This document shows, one piece after another, positions 17,547-28,227 of a DNA stretch of 64,000 nt. The first letter of the stretch is position 1; every line of letters begins with the position of its first letter. Location of the stretch: contig PEKW01000005.1 of NCBI GenBank assembly GCA_002796995.1, positions 576,892-640,891 on the forward strand, written 5' to 3'. Position numbers and translations under genes: made by a program. The notes under the pieces were generated by a model. The model worked only from the letters and a program-made list of their open reading frames with translations, was not told the origin of the DNA and made no database searches. Origin of the DNA: Rhizobium sp. Lineage in GTDB: Bacteria; Pseudomonadota; Alphaproteobacteria; Rhizobiales; Rhizobiaceae.

Positions 17547-18392
17547 TTGTCGTCAGCCGCCGAACTTCTTTCCATCCTGACCTTCCCGGCGATCGATCCG
17601 GTGGCCTTCTCCCTCGGCCCGCTGGCGATCCACTGGTACGGTCTCGCCTATGTCGCCGGCATCATGCTGGGATGGGTCGTGGCGCGCGGCATGCTGCGCA
17701 ATGCGAAACTCTGGCCGAACGACACGCCACCTTGCACCGCCGCCCATCTCGACGATTTCCTCGTCTGGGTAGCGCTCGGCATCGTGCTCGGCGGCCGCAT
17801 CGGTTATATCCTGTTCTACGATTTTGCCGCCATCGTCGCCGACCCGGTCCGTGCGATCGAGATCTGGAACGGAGGCATGTCCTTCCACGGCGGCTTCCTC
17901 GGCGCAACGCTGGCCATGGTCTTCTTCGCCAGGCGCAACGCGATCCCGCTGTGGAGCCTGTTCGATATAGTCGCCAGCGTCGCCCCGCTCGGCATCCTGT
18001 TCGGCCGCATCGCCAATTTCGTCAATGGTGAACTCTGGGGACGCCCCTCGGACGTGCCTTGGGCCACGGTCTTCCCGACAGGCGGCCCCTTCCCGCGGCA
18101 TCCGAGCCAGCTCTACGAAGCCCTGCTCGAAGGCCTGCTGACCTTCCTCGTGCTGCAGGTCGTCGGCCGCCTGCTCGGCGGCTTCCGCTCTCCCGGCCTG
18201 GTCACCGGCTGTTTCGTCATTCTTTACGCCTTGTCGCGTATCACCGTCGAATTCTTCCGCGAACCGGATCCGCAACTCGGCTATCTCGCCGGCGGCTGGC
18301 TGACCATGGGCATGCTCCTGTCGCTGCCGATGCTTGCGGTCGGCGCCTGGGCGCTCCTGAGAGCCCGCCGCGCCGCCGGCCCGCGGTCGTGA
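17547..18392 (+). CDS. lgt: prolipoprotein diacylglyceryl transferase
   Basis: An inner-membrane enzyme of 281 residues with seven transmembrane segments, moving diacylglycerol from phosphatidylglycerol to the lipobox cysteine of prolipoproteins. Seen: IHWYGLAYVAGIMLGW near 28-43, GGRIGYILFYD (82-92), SFHGGFLGA (111-119) and FGRIANFVNGELWGRPSDVPW (152-172, containing the Lgt signature), and R-H-P-S-Q-L-Y-E. Start is TTG at 17547; there is no ATG upstream in frame that keeps the family N-terminus. First gene of a row with the MidA-type methyltransferase, pgeF and the M24 protein. Confidence 0.95.
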   Translation: MSSAAELLSILTFPAIDPVAFSLGPLAIHWYGLAYVAGIMLGWVVARGMLRNAKLWPNDTPPCTAAHLDDFLVWVALGIVLGGRIGYILFYDFAAIVADPVRAIEIWNGGMSFHGGFLGATLAMVFFARRNAIPLWSLFDIVASVAPLGILFGRIANFVNGELWGRPSDVPWATVFPTGGPFPRHPSQLYEALLEGLLTFLVLQVVGRLLGGFRSPGLVTGCFVILYALSRITVEFFREPDPQLGYLAGGWLTMGMLLSLPMLAVGAWALLRARRAAGPRS

Positions 18393-18413
18393 CGCGAACA
18401 TGAGGCGCCCCGC

Positions 18414-19514
18414 ATGACCACTGCCCTCGCTCAGAAGATCAAGTCCCTGATAACAGCCAGCGGCCCGATCAGCGTGACCGACTATTTCGCCCTCTGCCTC
18501 GCCGATCCCGAGCACGGCTACTACAAGACCCGCAATCCCTTCGGCCGGGCCGGCGACTTCGTCACAGCACCCGAGATCAGCCAGTTGTTTGGCGAGATGG
18601 TCGGCATTTTCCTCGTCGTCGCCTGGCAGCGCCACGGCGAGCCGCTCGACGCCCGAATCGTCGAAATCGGCCCCGGACGTGGCACGATGATGGCCGACAT
18701 GCTGCGGGTCGTCGCAAGGCTCGCGCCCCGCCTCTACGAGACGGCGAGCATCCACCTCGTCGAGACCAGCCCGGCGCTGCAGACCGTCCAGCGCGAGACG
18801 CTGTCTGCGCATGGCGACAAGATCGCCTGGCACACCAGTTTCGACGAGGTGCCGGAAGGCTTCTCGCTGATTGCGGCCAACGAACTGTTCGACGCCATTC
18901 CGATCCGCCAGTTCGTCAAGACGCCGACCGGCTGGCGCGAGCGCATGGTCGGCCTCGATGCCGACGGCGAGCTGTGTTTCGCCGCAGGCGTCGCCACGCT
19001 CGATCCTGTGCTTCTGCCGCCGCGCCAGATCGCCCCGCCGGACGGCGAGATCTTCGAGATCGCCCCCGCCCGCCAGGCCGTGATGACAACCCTTTGTGAC
19101 CGCCTTCTGAAGTGCCACGGCACGGCGCTGGTGATCGATTACGGCCACATGGTCAGCGGCTTCGGCGACACGCTCCAGGCGGTCCTGGCGCACGAGTACG
19201 ACCCGCCGCTCGCCCATCCCGGCATGGCGGACCTGACGAGCCATGTCGACTTCGAGAATCTCGCCCGCACGGCGCTTGGCGCCGGCGTCCACGTCAACGG
19301 CTGCATGTACCAGGGCGACTTCCTGATCGGCCTCGGCATCGAGGACCGCGCAGCCTCCCTCGGGCGCGACAAGGACGCCCAGACCCAGGGCGAAATCGTC
19401 AAGGCGGTCGAGCGTCTGGCCGGCGCCGGAGAGGGCCGCATGGGCGAGCTTTTCAAGGTCATGGCGATCTCCAGCCCGGCCGTGACCCTGCCCCCATTCA
19501 AGGGAGCCAATTGA
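18414..19514 (+). CDS. class I SAM-dependent methyltransferase, MidA/NDUFAF7 family
   Basis: A protein of 366 residues. Seen: the N-terminal GPISVTDYFALCLADPEHGYY (about 19-39), GDFVTAPEISQLFGEMVG, the SAM-binding motif VEIGPGRGTMMADMLRV (82-98), and LIAANELFDAIPIRQFV with a later LVIDYGH. This is COG1565; human NDUFAF7 dimethylates an arginine of the NDUFS2 subunit of complex I. By analogy the bacterial protein may modify complex I or another protein, but the substrate is not shown. It lies 21 bp after lgt. The adjacency with lgt and pgeF is common in rhizobia. Confidence 0.88.
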   Translation: MTTALAQKIKSLITASGPISVTDYFALCLADPEHGYYKTRNPFGRAGDFVTAPEISQLFGEMVGIFLVVAWQRHGEPLDARIVEIGPGRGTMMADMLRVVARLAPRLYETASIHLVETSPALQTVQRETLSAHGDKIAWHTSFDEVPEGFSLIAANELFDAIPIRQFVKTPTGWRERMVGLDADGELCFAAGVATLDPVLLPPRQIAPPDGEIFEIAPARQAVMTTLCDRLLKCHGTALVIDYGHMVSGFGDTLQAVLAHEYDPPLAHPGMADLTSHVDFENLARTALGAGVHVNGCMYQGDFLIGLGIEDRAASLGRDKDAQTQGEIVKAVERLAGAGEGRMGELFKVMAISSPAVTLPPFKGAN

Positions 19515-19638
19515 CAGGGGCGGCGGCGATAAGCCAACATCGCGCCGACTGAAACTGCGGCGAGATCCTTGTTTCCCTAATGTTTTCAGGGGCGAGGCGT
19601 TCGAATCGATCGCCCGCGCGCCGCTTCGGAGGCTGCTT

Positions 19639-20433
19639 ATGCAGAACCACCCTTTGCCCGACCCGATCACCAGCCCGCTGTTTGCCGAAGCCGAGAGCAA
19701 GGGCATCCGCCATGGCTATTTCACCCGCAGGGGCGGCGTGTCGGAAGGCATCTACCGCGGCCTGAATGTCGGCCTCGGATCCCGCGACGAAAGGGAGAAG
19801 GTCGAGGAGAACCGACGCCGCGTCAGCGACTGGTTCGGTCTTGCGCCGGAAAGACTGGCAACCGTGCACCAGGTCCACTCGCCCGACGTTGTCGTGGTCG
19901 ACCGCATCTATGCCGGCGACCGGCCGACGGCCGATGCGCTGGTCACCGCTTCTCCCGGGGTCATCCTCGGTGTGCTTTCCGCCGATTGCGGCCCGGTGCT
20001 GTTTGCCGATGCCGAAGCGGGTGTTATTGGTGCTGCCCATGCCGGCTGGAAGGGCGCGCTCGGCGGGGTGCTGGAGAACACCATTCTCGCCATGCAGTCG
20101 CTTGGGGCACGGCGCGAGGCGATCACCGCCTGCCTCGGCCCGTCGATCAGCGGCGCCAATTACGAGGTCGGACCGGAATTCGTCGACCGCTTCATCGCCG
20201 AAAACCCCGCCTTCGCCCGGTTCTTCAGCCCCTCGGAGAAACCGGGCCATGCCATGTTCGACCTGCAGGGCCTGACCGTGAAGCGGCTGAGCGACGCCGG
20301 CGTGCGGGCCGAAAGCCTCGGCATCTGCACCTATGCCGACCCTGATGCCTTCTATTCCTACCGTCGCACCACCCATGCCGGCGAGCCGGACTATGGACGA
20401 CAGATTTCCGCGATTGCCATAAGGGAGGACTGA
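19639..20433 (+). CDS. pgeF: PgeF/YfiH-family purine nucleoside phosphorylase-like (laccase-domain) protein
   Basis: A cytoplasmic protein of 264 residues. Seen: HGYFTRRGGVSEGIYRGLN, TVHQVHSPDVVVVD with metal-binding histidine, LSADCGPVLFAD with the cysteine ligand, AAHAGWKGALGGVLENTI with histidine, and CLGPSISGANYEVG. This is the multicopper-polyphenol-oxidase-like family, now known to cleave purine nucleosides or edit peptidoglycan precursors (E. coli PgeF). Start ATG 19639 follows CGGAGG. It is 1 nt from the M24 gene, so these two are one transcription unit. Confidence 0.9.
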   Translation: MQNHPLPDPITSPLFAEAESKGIRHGYFTRRGGVSEGIYRGLNVGLGSRDEREKVEENRRRVSDWFGLAPERLATVHQVHSPDVVVVDRIYAGDRPTADALVTASPGVILGVLSADCGPVLFADAEAGVIGAAHAGWKGALGGVLENTILAMQSLGARREAITACLGPSISGANYEVGPEFVDRFIAENPAFARFFSPSEKPGHAMFDLQGLTVKRLSDAGVRAESLGICTYADPDAFYSYRRTTHAGEPDYGRQISAIAIRED

Positions 20434-20434
20434 C

Positions 20435-21586
20435 ATGGCCCTGCACTTCGACGCGAGCGAATATGCCGTTCGGCTGGAGCGGCTGACCGCCAGCATGGCC
20501 GAGCAGAAACTCGACGCCATCCTGCTCTTCGCCCAGGAAAGCATGTACTGGCTGACCGGCTACGACACGTTCGGCTACTGCTTCTTCCAGACGCTGATCG
20601 TCAAGGCGGACGGCACCATGACGCTGCTGACCCGCTCGGCCGATCTGCGCCAGGCGAAGCAGACCTCCAACATCGAGAATATCGTCATCTGGGTCGACCG
20701 GGTGAATGCCGATCCGACCATGGACCTGCGCAACCTATTGAGCGAGATGGACCTGCTCGGTTCCCGGATCGGCATCGAATACGACACCCACGGCATGACC
20801 GGCCGCGTCGCGCGCCTGATCGACAACCAGCTCACCAATTTCTGCGAGATCATCGACTCCTCCTATCTCGTCAGCGAGCTCAGGCTGGTGAAGAGCGCAG
20901 CGGAGATCGCCCATGTGGAGCGGGCCGCAGCCCTTGCCGACGATGCTCTCGACGCCGCCCTCCCCCTGATCAGGGCCGGCGGCGACGAGGCCGCGATCCT
21001 CGCCGCCATGCAGGGAGCGATCCTCGCCGGCGGCGGCGACTATCCGGCCAACGAATTCATCGTCGGCTCGGGCCCGGACGCGCTGCTATGCCGCTACAAG
21101 GCCGGGCGCCGAACGCTCTCCGACAAGGACCAGCTGACGCTCGAATGGGCCGGTGTCAGCGCGCATTACCACGCCGCCATGATGCGCACGATCGTCATCG
21201 GCGAGCCGAGCGCCCGCCACCGCGAGCTCTATGCCGCCTGCCACGAGACGATCAAGGCAATCGAGGAGGTGCTGCGCCCGGGCTTCACCTTCGGCGACGT
21301 GTTCGAGACCCATGCGCGGATCATGGACGAACGCGGCCTTGCCCGCCATCGGCTCAACGCCTGCGGCTATTCGCTCGGCGCCCGCTTTTCGCCGTCCTGG
21401 ATGGAGCACCAGATGTTCCACACCGGCAATACCCAGCCGATCCTTGCCGACATGTCGCTCTTCGTGCACATGATCATCATGGACAGTGAGCGCGAAACCG
21501 CCATGACCCTCGGCCACACCTATCTGACCACGGCCGAGGGCCCGCGGGCGCTCTCCCGCCATCCACTCGAACTGCTGGTGCGGTAG
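20435..21586 (+). CDS. M24-family (creatinase/ectoine hydrolase-like) protein lacking metal ligands
   Basis: A protein of 383 residues with the N-terminal creatinase-type domain (about 1-150) and a C-terminal pita-bread domain (155-383). In metal-dependent prolidases the motif is D-x-G...S-D-x-T-R-T; here the same place reads LEWAGVSAHYHAAMMRT (236-252), with E237 for the first Asp and A for the second. It therefore resembles metal-independent creatinase and ectoine hydrolase (DoeA), whose segments H-A-x-M-R-T and G-Y-S-L-G-A-R-F are also present. Likely a C-N hydrolase of a small compound; an exact substrate cannot be given. It starts 1 nt after pgeF. Confidence 0.8.
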   Translation: MALHFDASEYAVRLERLTASMAEQKLDAILLFAQESMYWLTGYDTFGYCFFQTLIVKADGTMTLLTRSADLRQAKQTSNIENIVIWVDRVNADPTMDLRNLLSEMDLLGSRIGIEYDTHGMTGRVARLIDNQLTNFCEIIDSSYLVSELRLVKSAAEIAHVERAAALADDALDAALPLIRAGGDEAAILAAMQGAILAGGGDYPANEFIVGSGPDALLCRYKAGRRTLSDKDQLTLEWAGVSAHYHAAMMRTIVIGEPSARHRELYAACHETIKAIEEVLRPGFTFGDVFETHARIMDERGLARHRLNACGYSLGARFSPSWMEHQMFHTGNTQPILADMSLFVHMIIMDSERETAMTLGHTYLTTAEGPRALSRHPLELLVR

Positions 21587-21705
21587 CGGGCGGCAACCCT
21601 GAGGCGATGATTCCGTCCTCTTCGCCAGCCCTCTAAGGAATTGATAGGATTTTAACGTTATCCTCCTCAAATCCACACGGAGGTGGCACGAGGACGGCAG
21701 CGACG

Positions 21706-22548
21706 ATGAAACTCTCCCGAACGGCTACGGCCGGACTGATCGCGGCGGCGGCACTCACAGCCTGCAACACGCCCGATGCCCTGGTGCCGCCGATGGAGAT
21801 CGGCGACGGCGGCCAGCCCGTGAGCGAGAACGAACTGTCGCAAGGCCCGCAATCGGCCTATTCGGAACCCTCCTATACCCAGAGCCCGGCGCTTGCCGAA
21901 CAGGGGTATACCCAGCAGCCGCAGAATTCGCTGGAAGCCCAGGCCGCCGCGCTTGCATCAGGCCAGAGCAATCCGGTCGCCTCCCCGCCGCTCTCGGGCC
22001 AGCTGAGCGAGGACAGTTATCCGCAGGCGCCCGCGCCGGCCGCCCAGCAGCTCGCACCCGCCGAGGGACCGCTGCAGGCGCCCTCCGAACCGGCCGAAAC
22101 CGCCCAGGCACCCCAGCAGCCGGCTGAGCAGCAGCCCGCACCCGCCCAGCCGAACGTTGCCGCCCTCGCCCCGGCCGGCGCCGCCGGCACCATCCGCTTC
22201 CTGCCGATCATCGGCGCCCCGGTCCAGTCAATCACGCCGCTGTCGCGCCAGCTCGGCGCCGAGGCGCGCGGCAAGGGCCTGACGATCAAGAGCGCCAGCG
22301 ATCCGGCCAGCGAACATATCCTGAAGGGCTATTTCTCCGCCTTCGGCGACGGCGGCACGGTGACGGTCGTCTATGTCTGGGACGTGCTGGACAGCGGCGG
22401 AAACCGCCTGCATCGCATCCAGGGCGAGGAGAAGGTCCCGTCCGCAGCGACCGATCCCTGGGCCGGCGTGCCGGCCTCGCTGATGCAGCAGATCGGCACA
22501 AAGACCATCGCCGAATACACGTCATGGCGGCAGGCGCGCGGCGGCTAA
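21706..22548 (+). CDS. Pro/Ala/Gln-rich lipoprotein
   Basis: A protein of 280 residues. The N-terminus is a lipoprotein signal with lipobox L-T-A-C (Cys20). Residues 25-155 are low-complexity (Gln, Pro, Ala, Ser), including repeats such as Y-T-Q-S-P and Q-A-P-S-E-P-A-E, and probably span the periplasm. Residues 160-280 form a folded domain: [20 protein letters not shown], then [41 protein letters not shown] do not recognise a named family, though rhizobia commonly encode such a lipoprotein before prs. Substrate for Lgt, encoded 4 kb upstream. Confidence 0.8.
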   Translation: MKLSRTATAGLIAAAALTACNTPDALVPPMEIGDGGQPVSENELSQGPQSAYSEPSYTQSPALAEQGYTQQPQNSLEAQAAALASGQSNPVASPPLSGQLSEDSYPQAPAPAAQQLAPAEGPLQAPSEPAETAQAPQQPAEQQPAPAQPNVAALAPAGAAGTIRFLPIIGAPVQSITPLSRQLGAEARGKGLTIKSASDPASEHILKGYFSAFGDGGTVTVVYVWDVLDSGGNRLHRIQGEEKVPSAATDPWAGVPASLMQQIGTKTIAEYTSWRQARGG

Positions 22549-22664
22549 ACGCCACCGCCCGGAATCTTTTCACGAAAAAGGAAGGCATTTCCGGCAAACC
22601 ACTTGCATTCGAGGGGAAGGGCGCTAAAAAGCGCCCATCTCAGCATGACAACAGGCGGACCAAC

Positions 22665-23597
22665 ATGAAGGTTTTCGCAGGTAATTCGAACCGGCAACTC
22701 GCCGAGGCAATCTGCAATTATCTCAACGTACCACTCGGAAAAGCCAGTGTCAGGCGGTTCGCAGACCAGGAAATTTTCGTAGAAATTCAGGAAAATGTAC
22801 GCGGTGAGGACGTTTTCGTCGTCCAGTCGACATCGTTTCCCACCAACGATCACCTGATGGAACTGCTGATCATGATCGATGCCTTCCGCCGCTCGTCGGC
22901 CAAGCGCATCACGGCAGTCCTTCCCTATTTCGGCTATGCCCGCCAGGACCGCAAACCCGGTCCCCGCACCCCGATCTCGGCCAAGCTGGTCGCCAATCTC
23001 ATCACCGAAGCCGGCGCCGATCGCGTGCTGACCCTCGACCTGCATGCAGGTCAGATCCAGGGCTTCTTCGACATCCCGACCGACAACCTCTACGCCGTGC
23101 CGCTGCTCGCCCGCGACGTGAAGGAACGCTACGACACCAAGAACGTCACGGTGGTTTCGCCGGACGTCGGCGGCGTGGTCCGCGCCCGTTCGCTCGCCAA
23201 GCGCCTCGACTGTCTGCTGGCCATCGTCGACAAGCGCCGCGACCGTCCGGGTGAATCCGAAGTCATGAACGTCATCGGCGACGTGGCCGGCAAGGACTGC
23301 ATCCTGATCGACGACATCGTCGACAGCGGCGGCACGCTCTGCAATGCGGCCGAAGCGCTGCTGAAGAACGGCGCCACCAGCGTCACCGCCTATATCACCC
23401 ACGGCGTGCTGTCCGGCGGCGCGGTTGCCCGCGTCACCTCCTCCAAGCTGCGCGAGCTGGTCATCACCGACTCGATCCAGCCGACCACGGCGGTGCAGTC
23501 GGCCCACAATATCCGCGTACTGACGACGGCCAACCTGCTCGGCGAAGCGATCAACCGCACCAGCGCCGAAGAATCCGTCTCGAGCCTGTTCGACTGA
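22665..23597 (+). CDS. prs: ribose-phosphate pyrophosphokinase
   Basis: A cytoplasmic enzyme of 310 residues making PRPP from ribose 5-phosphate and ATP. Seen: [41 protein letters not shown], the ATP-binding loop [19 protein letters not shown], the signature [20 protein letters not shown], and the PRPP loop [18 protein letters not shown] start at ATG 22665, where the family begins; the frame reads through from the previous gene without similarity. The arms GCGCTAAAAAGCGC just upstream (22621-22634) make a small palindrome. Apparently monocistronic. Confidence 0.96.
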   Translation: MKVFAGNSNRQLAEAICNYLNVPLGKASVRRFADQEIFVEIQENVRGEDVFVVQSTSFPTNDHLMELLIMIDAFRRSSAKRITAVLPYFGYARQDRKPGPRTPISAKLVANLITEAGADRVLTLDLHAGQIQGFFDIPTDNLYAVPLLARDVKERYDTKNVTVVSPDVGGVVRARSLAKRLDCLLAIVDKRRDRPGESEVMNVIGDVAGKDCILIDDIVDSGGTLCNAAEALLKNGATSVTAYITHGVLSGGAVARVTSSKLRELVITDSIQPTTAVQSAHNIRVLTTANLLGEAINRTSAEESVSSLFD

Positions 23598-23682
23598 TCC
23601 TGGGCGGCGCAGACCAGCGCGCCGCCACTCCCAGATCAACCAGCGGTCGCTTAACCCCTCCGTAAGCAATTCTCTTGAAACT

Positions 23683-23707
23683 TCCCGCGGGTTCAACGCC
23701 CGTGGGA
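23683..23707 (+). promoter_or_regulatory. hairpin overlapping the ribosome site of the chemoreceptor gene
   Basis: Arms TCCCGCGGG (23683-23691) and CCCGTGGGA (23699-23707) pair with one G-U wobble around a 7-nt loop. The 3' arm overlaps the first bases of the GGAGGG Shine-Dalgarno (23705-23710) ahead of the ATG at 23716. The structure could limit translation initiation; this is inferred from geometry. Confidence 0.45.
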
Positions 23708-23715
23708 GGGAATTC

Positions 23716-25995
23716 ATGTCACGTAACCATTTGGGCGGCGCCAAGCCAGGTGCCCTGTCATCCGTTAAAGCAAAATTTGCCACACTCGTCGTCGGAGCAA
23801 CGCTCGTATCCTGCCTGTCGGTCGGCATACTGAGCTACCAGGTCGGCAAGAGCGGACTGATCGAGGCCAGCAAACTGCGGCTCGAATCCGTCGCCAGTAC
23901 CCAGTCGAAGGATCTGAACGCCTATATCAAGCGGATCGAGCAGTCGCTCTCCGACCTGGCGCAGAACACCGCGATCGGCGAAGCCACCGAGATGATGGTC
24001 AATATCATTCCCATCGAAGCCAAGGACATCAAGCAGGTCTTCCAGCCCACCGGCGCCAGCATCGACGACCGCGTCGCCATTGACGGCGCCAAGCTCAAGC
24101 TGCTCTACGGCGTGCGCCATGCGAGCTTCCACGGCACGGCGGCAAGCGCATGGAAGAACACCAATGCCAGCGACATCATCATCATCGATAACGCCGGCAC
24201 GCTGGTCTACACGGTCGCCAAGGGCAAGGAATTCCTCTCCACCGTCGCCGACCCGGAAAATGCGGCGATCAAGGAAATCTACGACCGCGCCAATGCCGGC
24301 AAGCTCGACGAGACGCACGTCTCCGGCTTCGCCGACTATCCGCAGGGCGAGGACGGCCCCTCGGCATTGATCGCCAAACCGCTCGCCGTCTCCGTCTGGG
24401 GCGAGACGGTGAAGAAGGGCGTGGTGATCATCCGCGTCTCCGCCAGCAAGCTCTCCGCCATGCTGGCACCCGACGGGCTCGGCACCAGCATCGATGACGC
24501 CTTCCTTCTGAGCGCCGACGGCACGGTGCGCGGCGGAACGGTCAGCGGCGGCAAGGATGCCGGGATCGCTGGCGAACTGAAGACCGCCGCATCGGCGAGC
24601 CAGACCGGCTCGACCTTCGCCGCTTCGGGCGACCATTCGTCCTTCTATTCCTATTTGCCGGTTATCCTGTTCGGCCAGAAGCACCTTCTGGTCGTCGGCC
24701 AGGGCGAGGCCAAGGTCCTCGCCTCCGCCAACGAACTTGCCGGCTGGGCAGGCCTGACCACCCTTGCCGTTCTCGTCGCCATGGGCGGGGTCGGCGTCCT
24801 CGTCTCCTCCGGCCTCACCCGGCCGCTTACCGACCTCGCCGGCCTGATGAACCGGCTGAACGAAGGCGACAAGAACATCGACATCACCGCGACCGGCCGC
24901 GCCGACGAGATTGGCGTGATGGCGCGGGCGCTCGAATCCTTCCGCCAGAATGCGGTCGAGAAGGAGCGCATGGAAACGGATGCCGTGGAGCGCAGCGCCC
25001 AGATCGACGACGAGCGTCGCCAGCGCGAGGCGGAGAAGACCCGCAGCGCCAAGGAACTGGAGGATGCCGTCTCGGCCCTGGCCGCCGGCCTGCAGAACCT
25101 GTCGAGCGGCCGCCTCAACCTGCGCATCGAGCGGCCCTTCGTGCCGTCGCTGGATCACCTGCGCGTCGACTTCAACAACTCGGTAGAGCGCCTGGAAGAC
25201 ACGATCCGCACCATCAGCGAAAGCGCAGATACCATCCGCGCGGGATCCGCGGACCTGAAGAGCGCCTCGGAGGATCTTTCCCGCCGCACCGAGCGCCAGG
25301 CAGCCTCGCTGGAAGAGGCAGCCGCGGCCCTCGGCGAAATGACCGGATCGGTCAACGATGCCCTCAAGCGCTGCGAGACCGCCGTCCGGGTGACCGCCGA
25401 CACGCTGTCGGATGCACGGACCTCCTCGACCGTGGTCAATGACGCGATCGTCGCCATGGAACGCATCGAAAGCTCCTCGGCCAAGATCCGCCAGATCATC
25501 GACGTGATCGATCAGATCGCCTTCCAGACCAATCTGCTGGCCCTCAATGCCGGTGTCGAGGCCGCCCGCGCCGGCGAGGCCGGCAAGGGTTTCGCGGTCG
25601 TCGCCCAGGAAGTGCGTGAACTCGCGCAGAAGTCTTCGGGTGCCGCCCGCGACATCAGCCAGCTGATCAACACCTCGACCACCGACGTCGCCGACGGCGT
25701 GGCCCTGGTACTGAAGACCGGCGAGAGCCTGCACAAGATCGAGGGCAATATCGAGACGATCAACAGCCATATCGGCTCGATCGCCGATGCGTCGCGCGAA
25801 CAGTCGCAGCGCCTCGGCGAGATCAACGCCTCGGTCAACGATCTCGACCAGGTAACCCAGCAGAATGCCGCCATGGTCGAGGAAACCACGGCCGCGGCCT
25901 TCGCATTGGCCAGCGAGGCCGACGCATTGACCGAGCAGGTCAGCAGCTTCGCCATCGACCACGCCGCGCACGGACAGGCCCGACGCGCCGCCTGA
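23716..25995 (+). CDS. methyl-accepting chemotaxis protein with Cache-type periplasmic domain
   Basis: A chemoreceptor of 759 residues. Layout: TM1 (about 22-42), a large periplasmic region (45-338) with the Cache-like segment DIIIIDNAGTLVYTVAKGKE, TM2 (341-363), HAMP (364-420), a helical linker and the signaling domain with the highly conserved hairpin tip [20 protein letters not shown] followed by [20 protein letters not shown]. It would couple to CheA/CheW; no che genes are nearby. Unlike the second receptor in this window, its C-terminus (GQARRAA) has no W-x-x-F pentapeptide for CheR binding. A second HAMP-like segment may sit between 440 and 500. The ligand is unknown. Confidence 0.92.
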   Translation: MSRNHLGGAKPGALSSVKAKFATLVVGATLVSCLSVGILSYQVGKSGLIEASKLRLESVASTQSKDLNAYIKRIEQSLSDLAQNTAIGEATEMMVNIIPIEAKDIKQVFQPTGASIDDRVAIDGAKLKLLYGVRHASFHGTAASAWKNTNASDIIIIDNAGTLVYTVAKGKEFLSTVADPENAAIKEIYDRANAGKLDETHVSGFADYPQGEDGPSALIAKPLAVSVWGETVKKGVVIIRVSASKLSAMLAPDGLGTSIDDAFLLSADGTVRGGTVSGGKDAGIAGELKTAASASQTGSTFAASGDHSSFYSYLPVILFGQKHLLVVGQGEAKVLASANELAGWAGLTTLAVLVAMGGVGVLVSSGLTRPLTDLAGLMNRLNEGDKNIDITATGRADEIGVMARALESFRQNAVEKERMETDAVERSAQIDDERRQREAEKTRSAKELEDAVSALAAGLQNLSSGRLNLRIERPFVPSLDHLRVDFNNSVERLEDTIRTISESADTIRAGSADLKSASEDLSRRTERQAASLEEAAAALGEMTGSVNDALKRCETAVRVTADTLSDARTSSTVVNDAIVAMERIESSSAKIRQIIDVIDQIAFQTNLLALNAGVEAARAGEAGKGFAVVAQEVRELAQKSSGAARDISQLINTSTTDVADGVALVLKTGESLHKIEGNIETINSHIGSIADASREQSQRLGEINASVNDLDQVTQQNAAMVEETTAAAFALASEADALTEQVSSFAIDHAAHGQARRAA

Positions 25996-26016
25996 GAAAA
26001 GACTGCGGCGCTACAA

Positions 26017-26052
26017 AAAAGTCCCGCGGAGCTGACGCTTCGCGGGACTTTT
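26017..26052. terminator. bidirectional terminator between receptor and DUF779 genes
   Basis: Perfect 12-bp arms AAAAGTCCCGCG (26017-26028) and CGCGGGACTTTT (26041-26052) with a 12-nt loop. T-runs on both strands suit the two convergent genes. Confidence 0.88.
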
Positions 26053-26063
26053 CCTTTCAGTCG

Positions 26064-26462
26064 TCAAGCGGATGGCTTTGCCGCGACCGCCGGAATGGTG
26101 CAGGCCTCGCCGCCGGCAAACAGCCTGGAGCGCGTGAGGAAGCGCCGCTCGCGTCCGTTGTCGAGCGAGAACATGCCCCCTCGCCCCGGCACCACGTCGA
26201 TGATCAGCTGCGTGTGTTTCCACACCGCATACTGCGAGCCGCTGATATAGACCGGCACGCCGCCGATCTCTCCGAGTTTCACGTCGGTCTCGCCGACCCG
26301 GTATTCTGCTGCCGGGTAGCACATCGGCGACGAGCCGTCGCAACAGCCGCCGGATTGATGGAACAGGATGTCGGGATGATCCGCCTGGATCTCCCGGATG
26401 AAGTCGAGGGCAGCCTGCGTGGCCATCACGCGCGGCTCCGCCGGATTGGTCTCGTCGATCAT
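26064..26462 (-). CDS. DUF779 protein linked to aldehyde dehydrogenase
   Basis: A protein of 132 residues. Seen: the Cys-rich segment HQSGGCCDGSSPMCYP (about 35-50) and VYISGSQYAVWKHTQLIIDV (70-89) plus a final segment with L-E-R-R-F-L-T-type residues (RERRFLTRSRLF). This matches DUF779, which is repeatedly encoded next to aldehyde dehydrogenases of the ExaC/AldB group; its biochemical role is unknown. Strong GGAGGAA before the ATG. It is the last gene after regulator and dehydrogenase on the minus strand; a GC-rich palindrome at 26491-26520 lies in the gap between it and the dehydrogenase. Confidence 0.88.
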   Translation of the reverse strand: MIDETNPAEPRVMATQAALDFIREIQADHPDILFHQSGGCCDGSSPMCYPAAEYRVGETDVKLGEIGGVPVYISGSQYAVWKHTQLIIDVVPGRGGMFSLDNGRERRFLTRSRLFAGGEACTIPAVAAKPSA

Positions 26463-26490
26463 GGCGAATTCCTCCTTCCCGAAACGGCAA

Positions 26491-26520
26491 TCCCTCCCCC
26501 CGCCAGGGCGGGGAGAGGGA
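26491..26520. repeat. GC-rich intergenic palindrome (possible dispersed repeat)
   Basis: Two 14-bp arms, 26491-26504 and 26507-26520, pair with a single mismatch around a 2-nt loop (C/T-rich then G/A-rich strand). Elements of this look are scattered between genes in many rhizobial genomes. Only one copy is in this window, so repetition cannot be shown here. Confidence 0.45.
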
Positions 26521-26573
26521 CGGCAAGAGGCTGAAGCGGGGGCAACAGGCCTCCTCCCTGTGGAGATGGTGGA

Positions 26574-28088
<1,515 letters not shown>

Positions 28089-28192
28089 GCTGTCATCCTC
28101 CCTGGGAAAGGTCCCTCCAACGGACCCGTGCGAGGATGATTGCGGGGAACGGCCGACGGCGATAGAGAGGCGAAACCATACCGCAGCGCACA

Positions 28193-28212
28193 CTGTTTCA
28201 GGAATGCGACAG
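28193..28212 (-). promoter_or_regulatory. imperfect palindrome ahead of the aldehyde dehydrogenase, probable operator
   Basis: On the minus strand CTGTCGCA, four bases, TGAAACAG: 8-bp arms with two mismatches. The arm CTGTCGCA and the 4-nt spacer are the same as in the perfect palindrome at 29274-29303 upstream of the regulator gene. It lies in the 139-bp gap between regulator stop and dehydrogenase start. Assigned to the GAF-Fis regulator by inference. Confidence 0.55.
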
Positions 28213-28227
28213 ATAAGGGCAAGCGGC

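Noticed and set aside
17553..19706. 717-codon open frame on the minus strand
   Set aside because: It is antisense to lgt and the MidA-type methyltransferase, both with clear family motifs; composition is the His/Gly/Arg-rich kind expected from a shadow frame.
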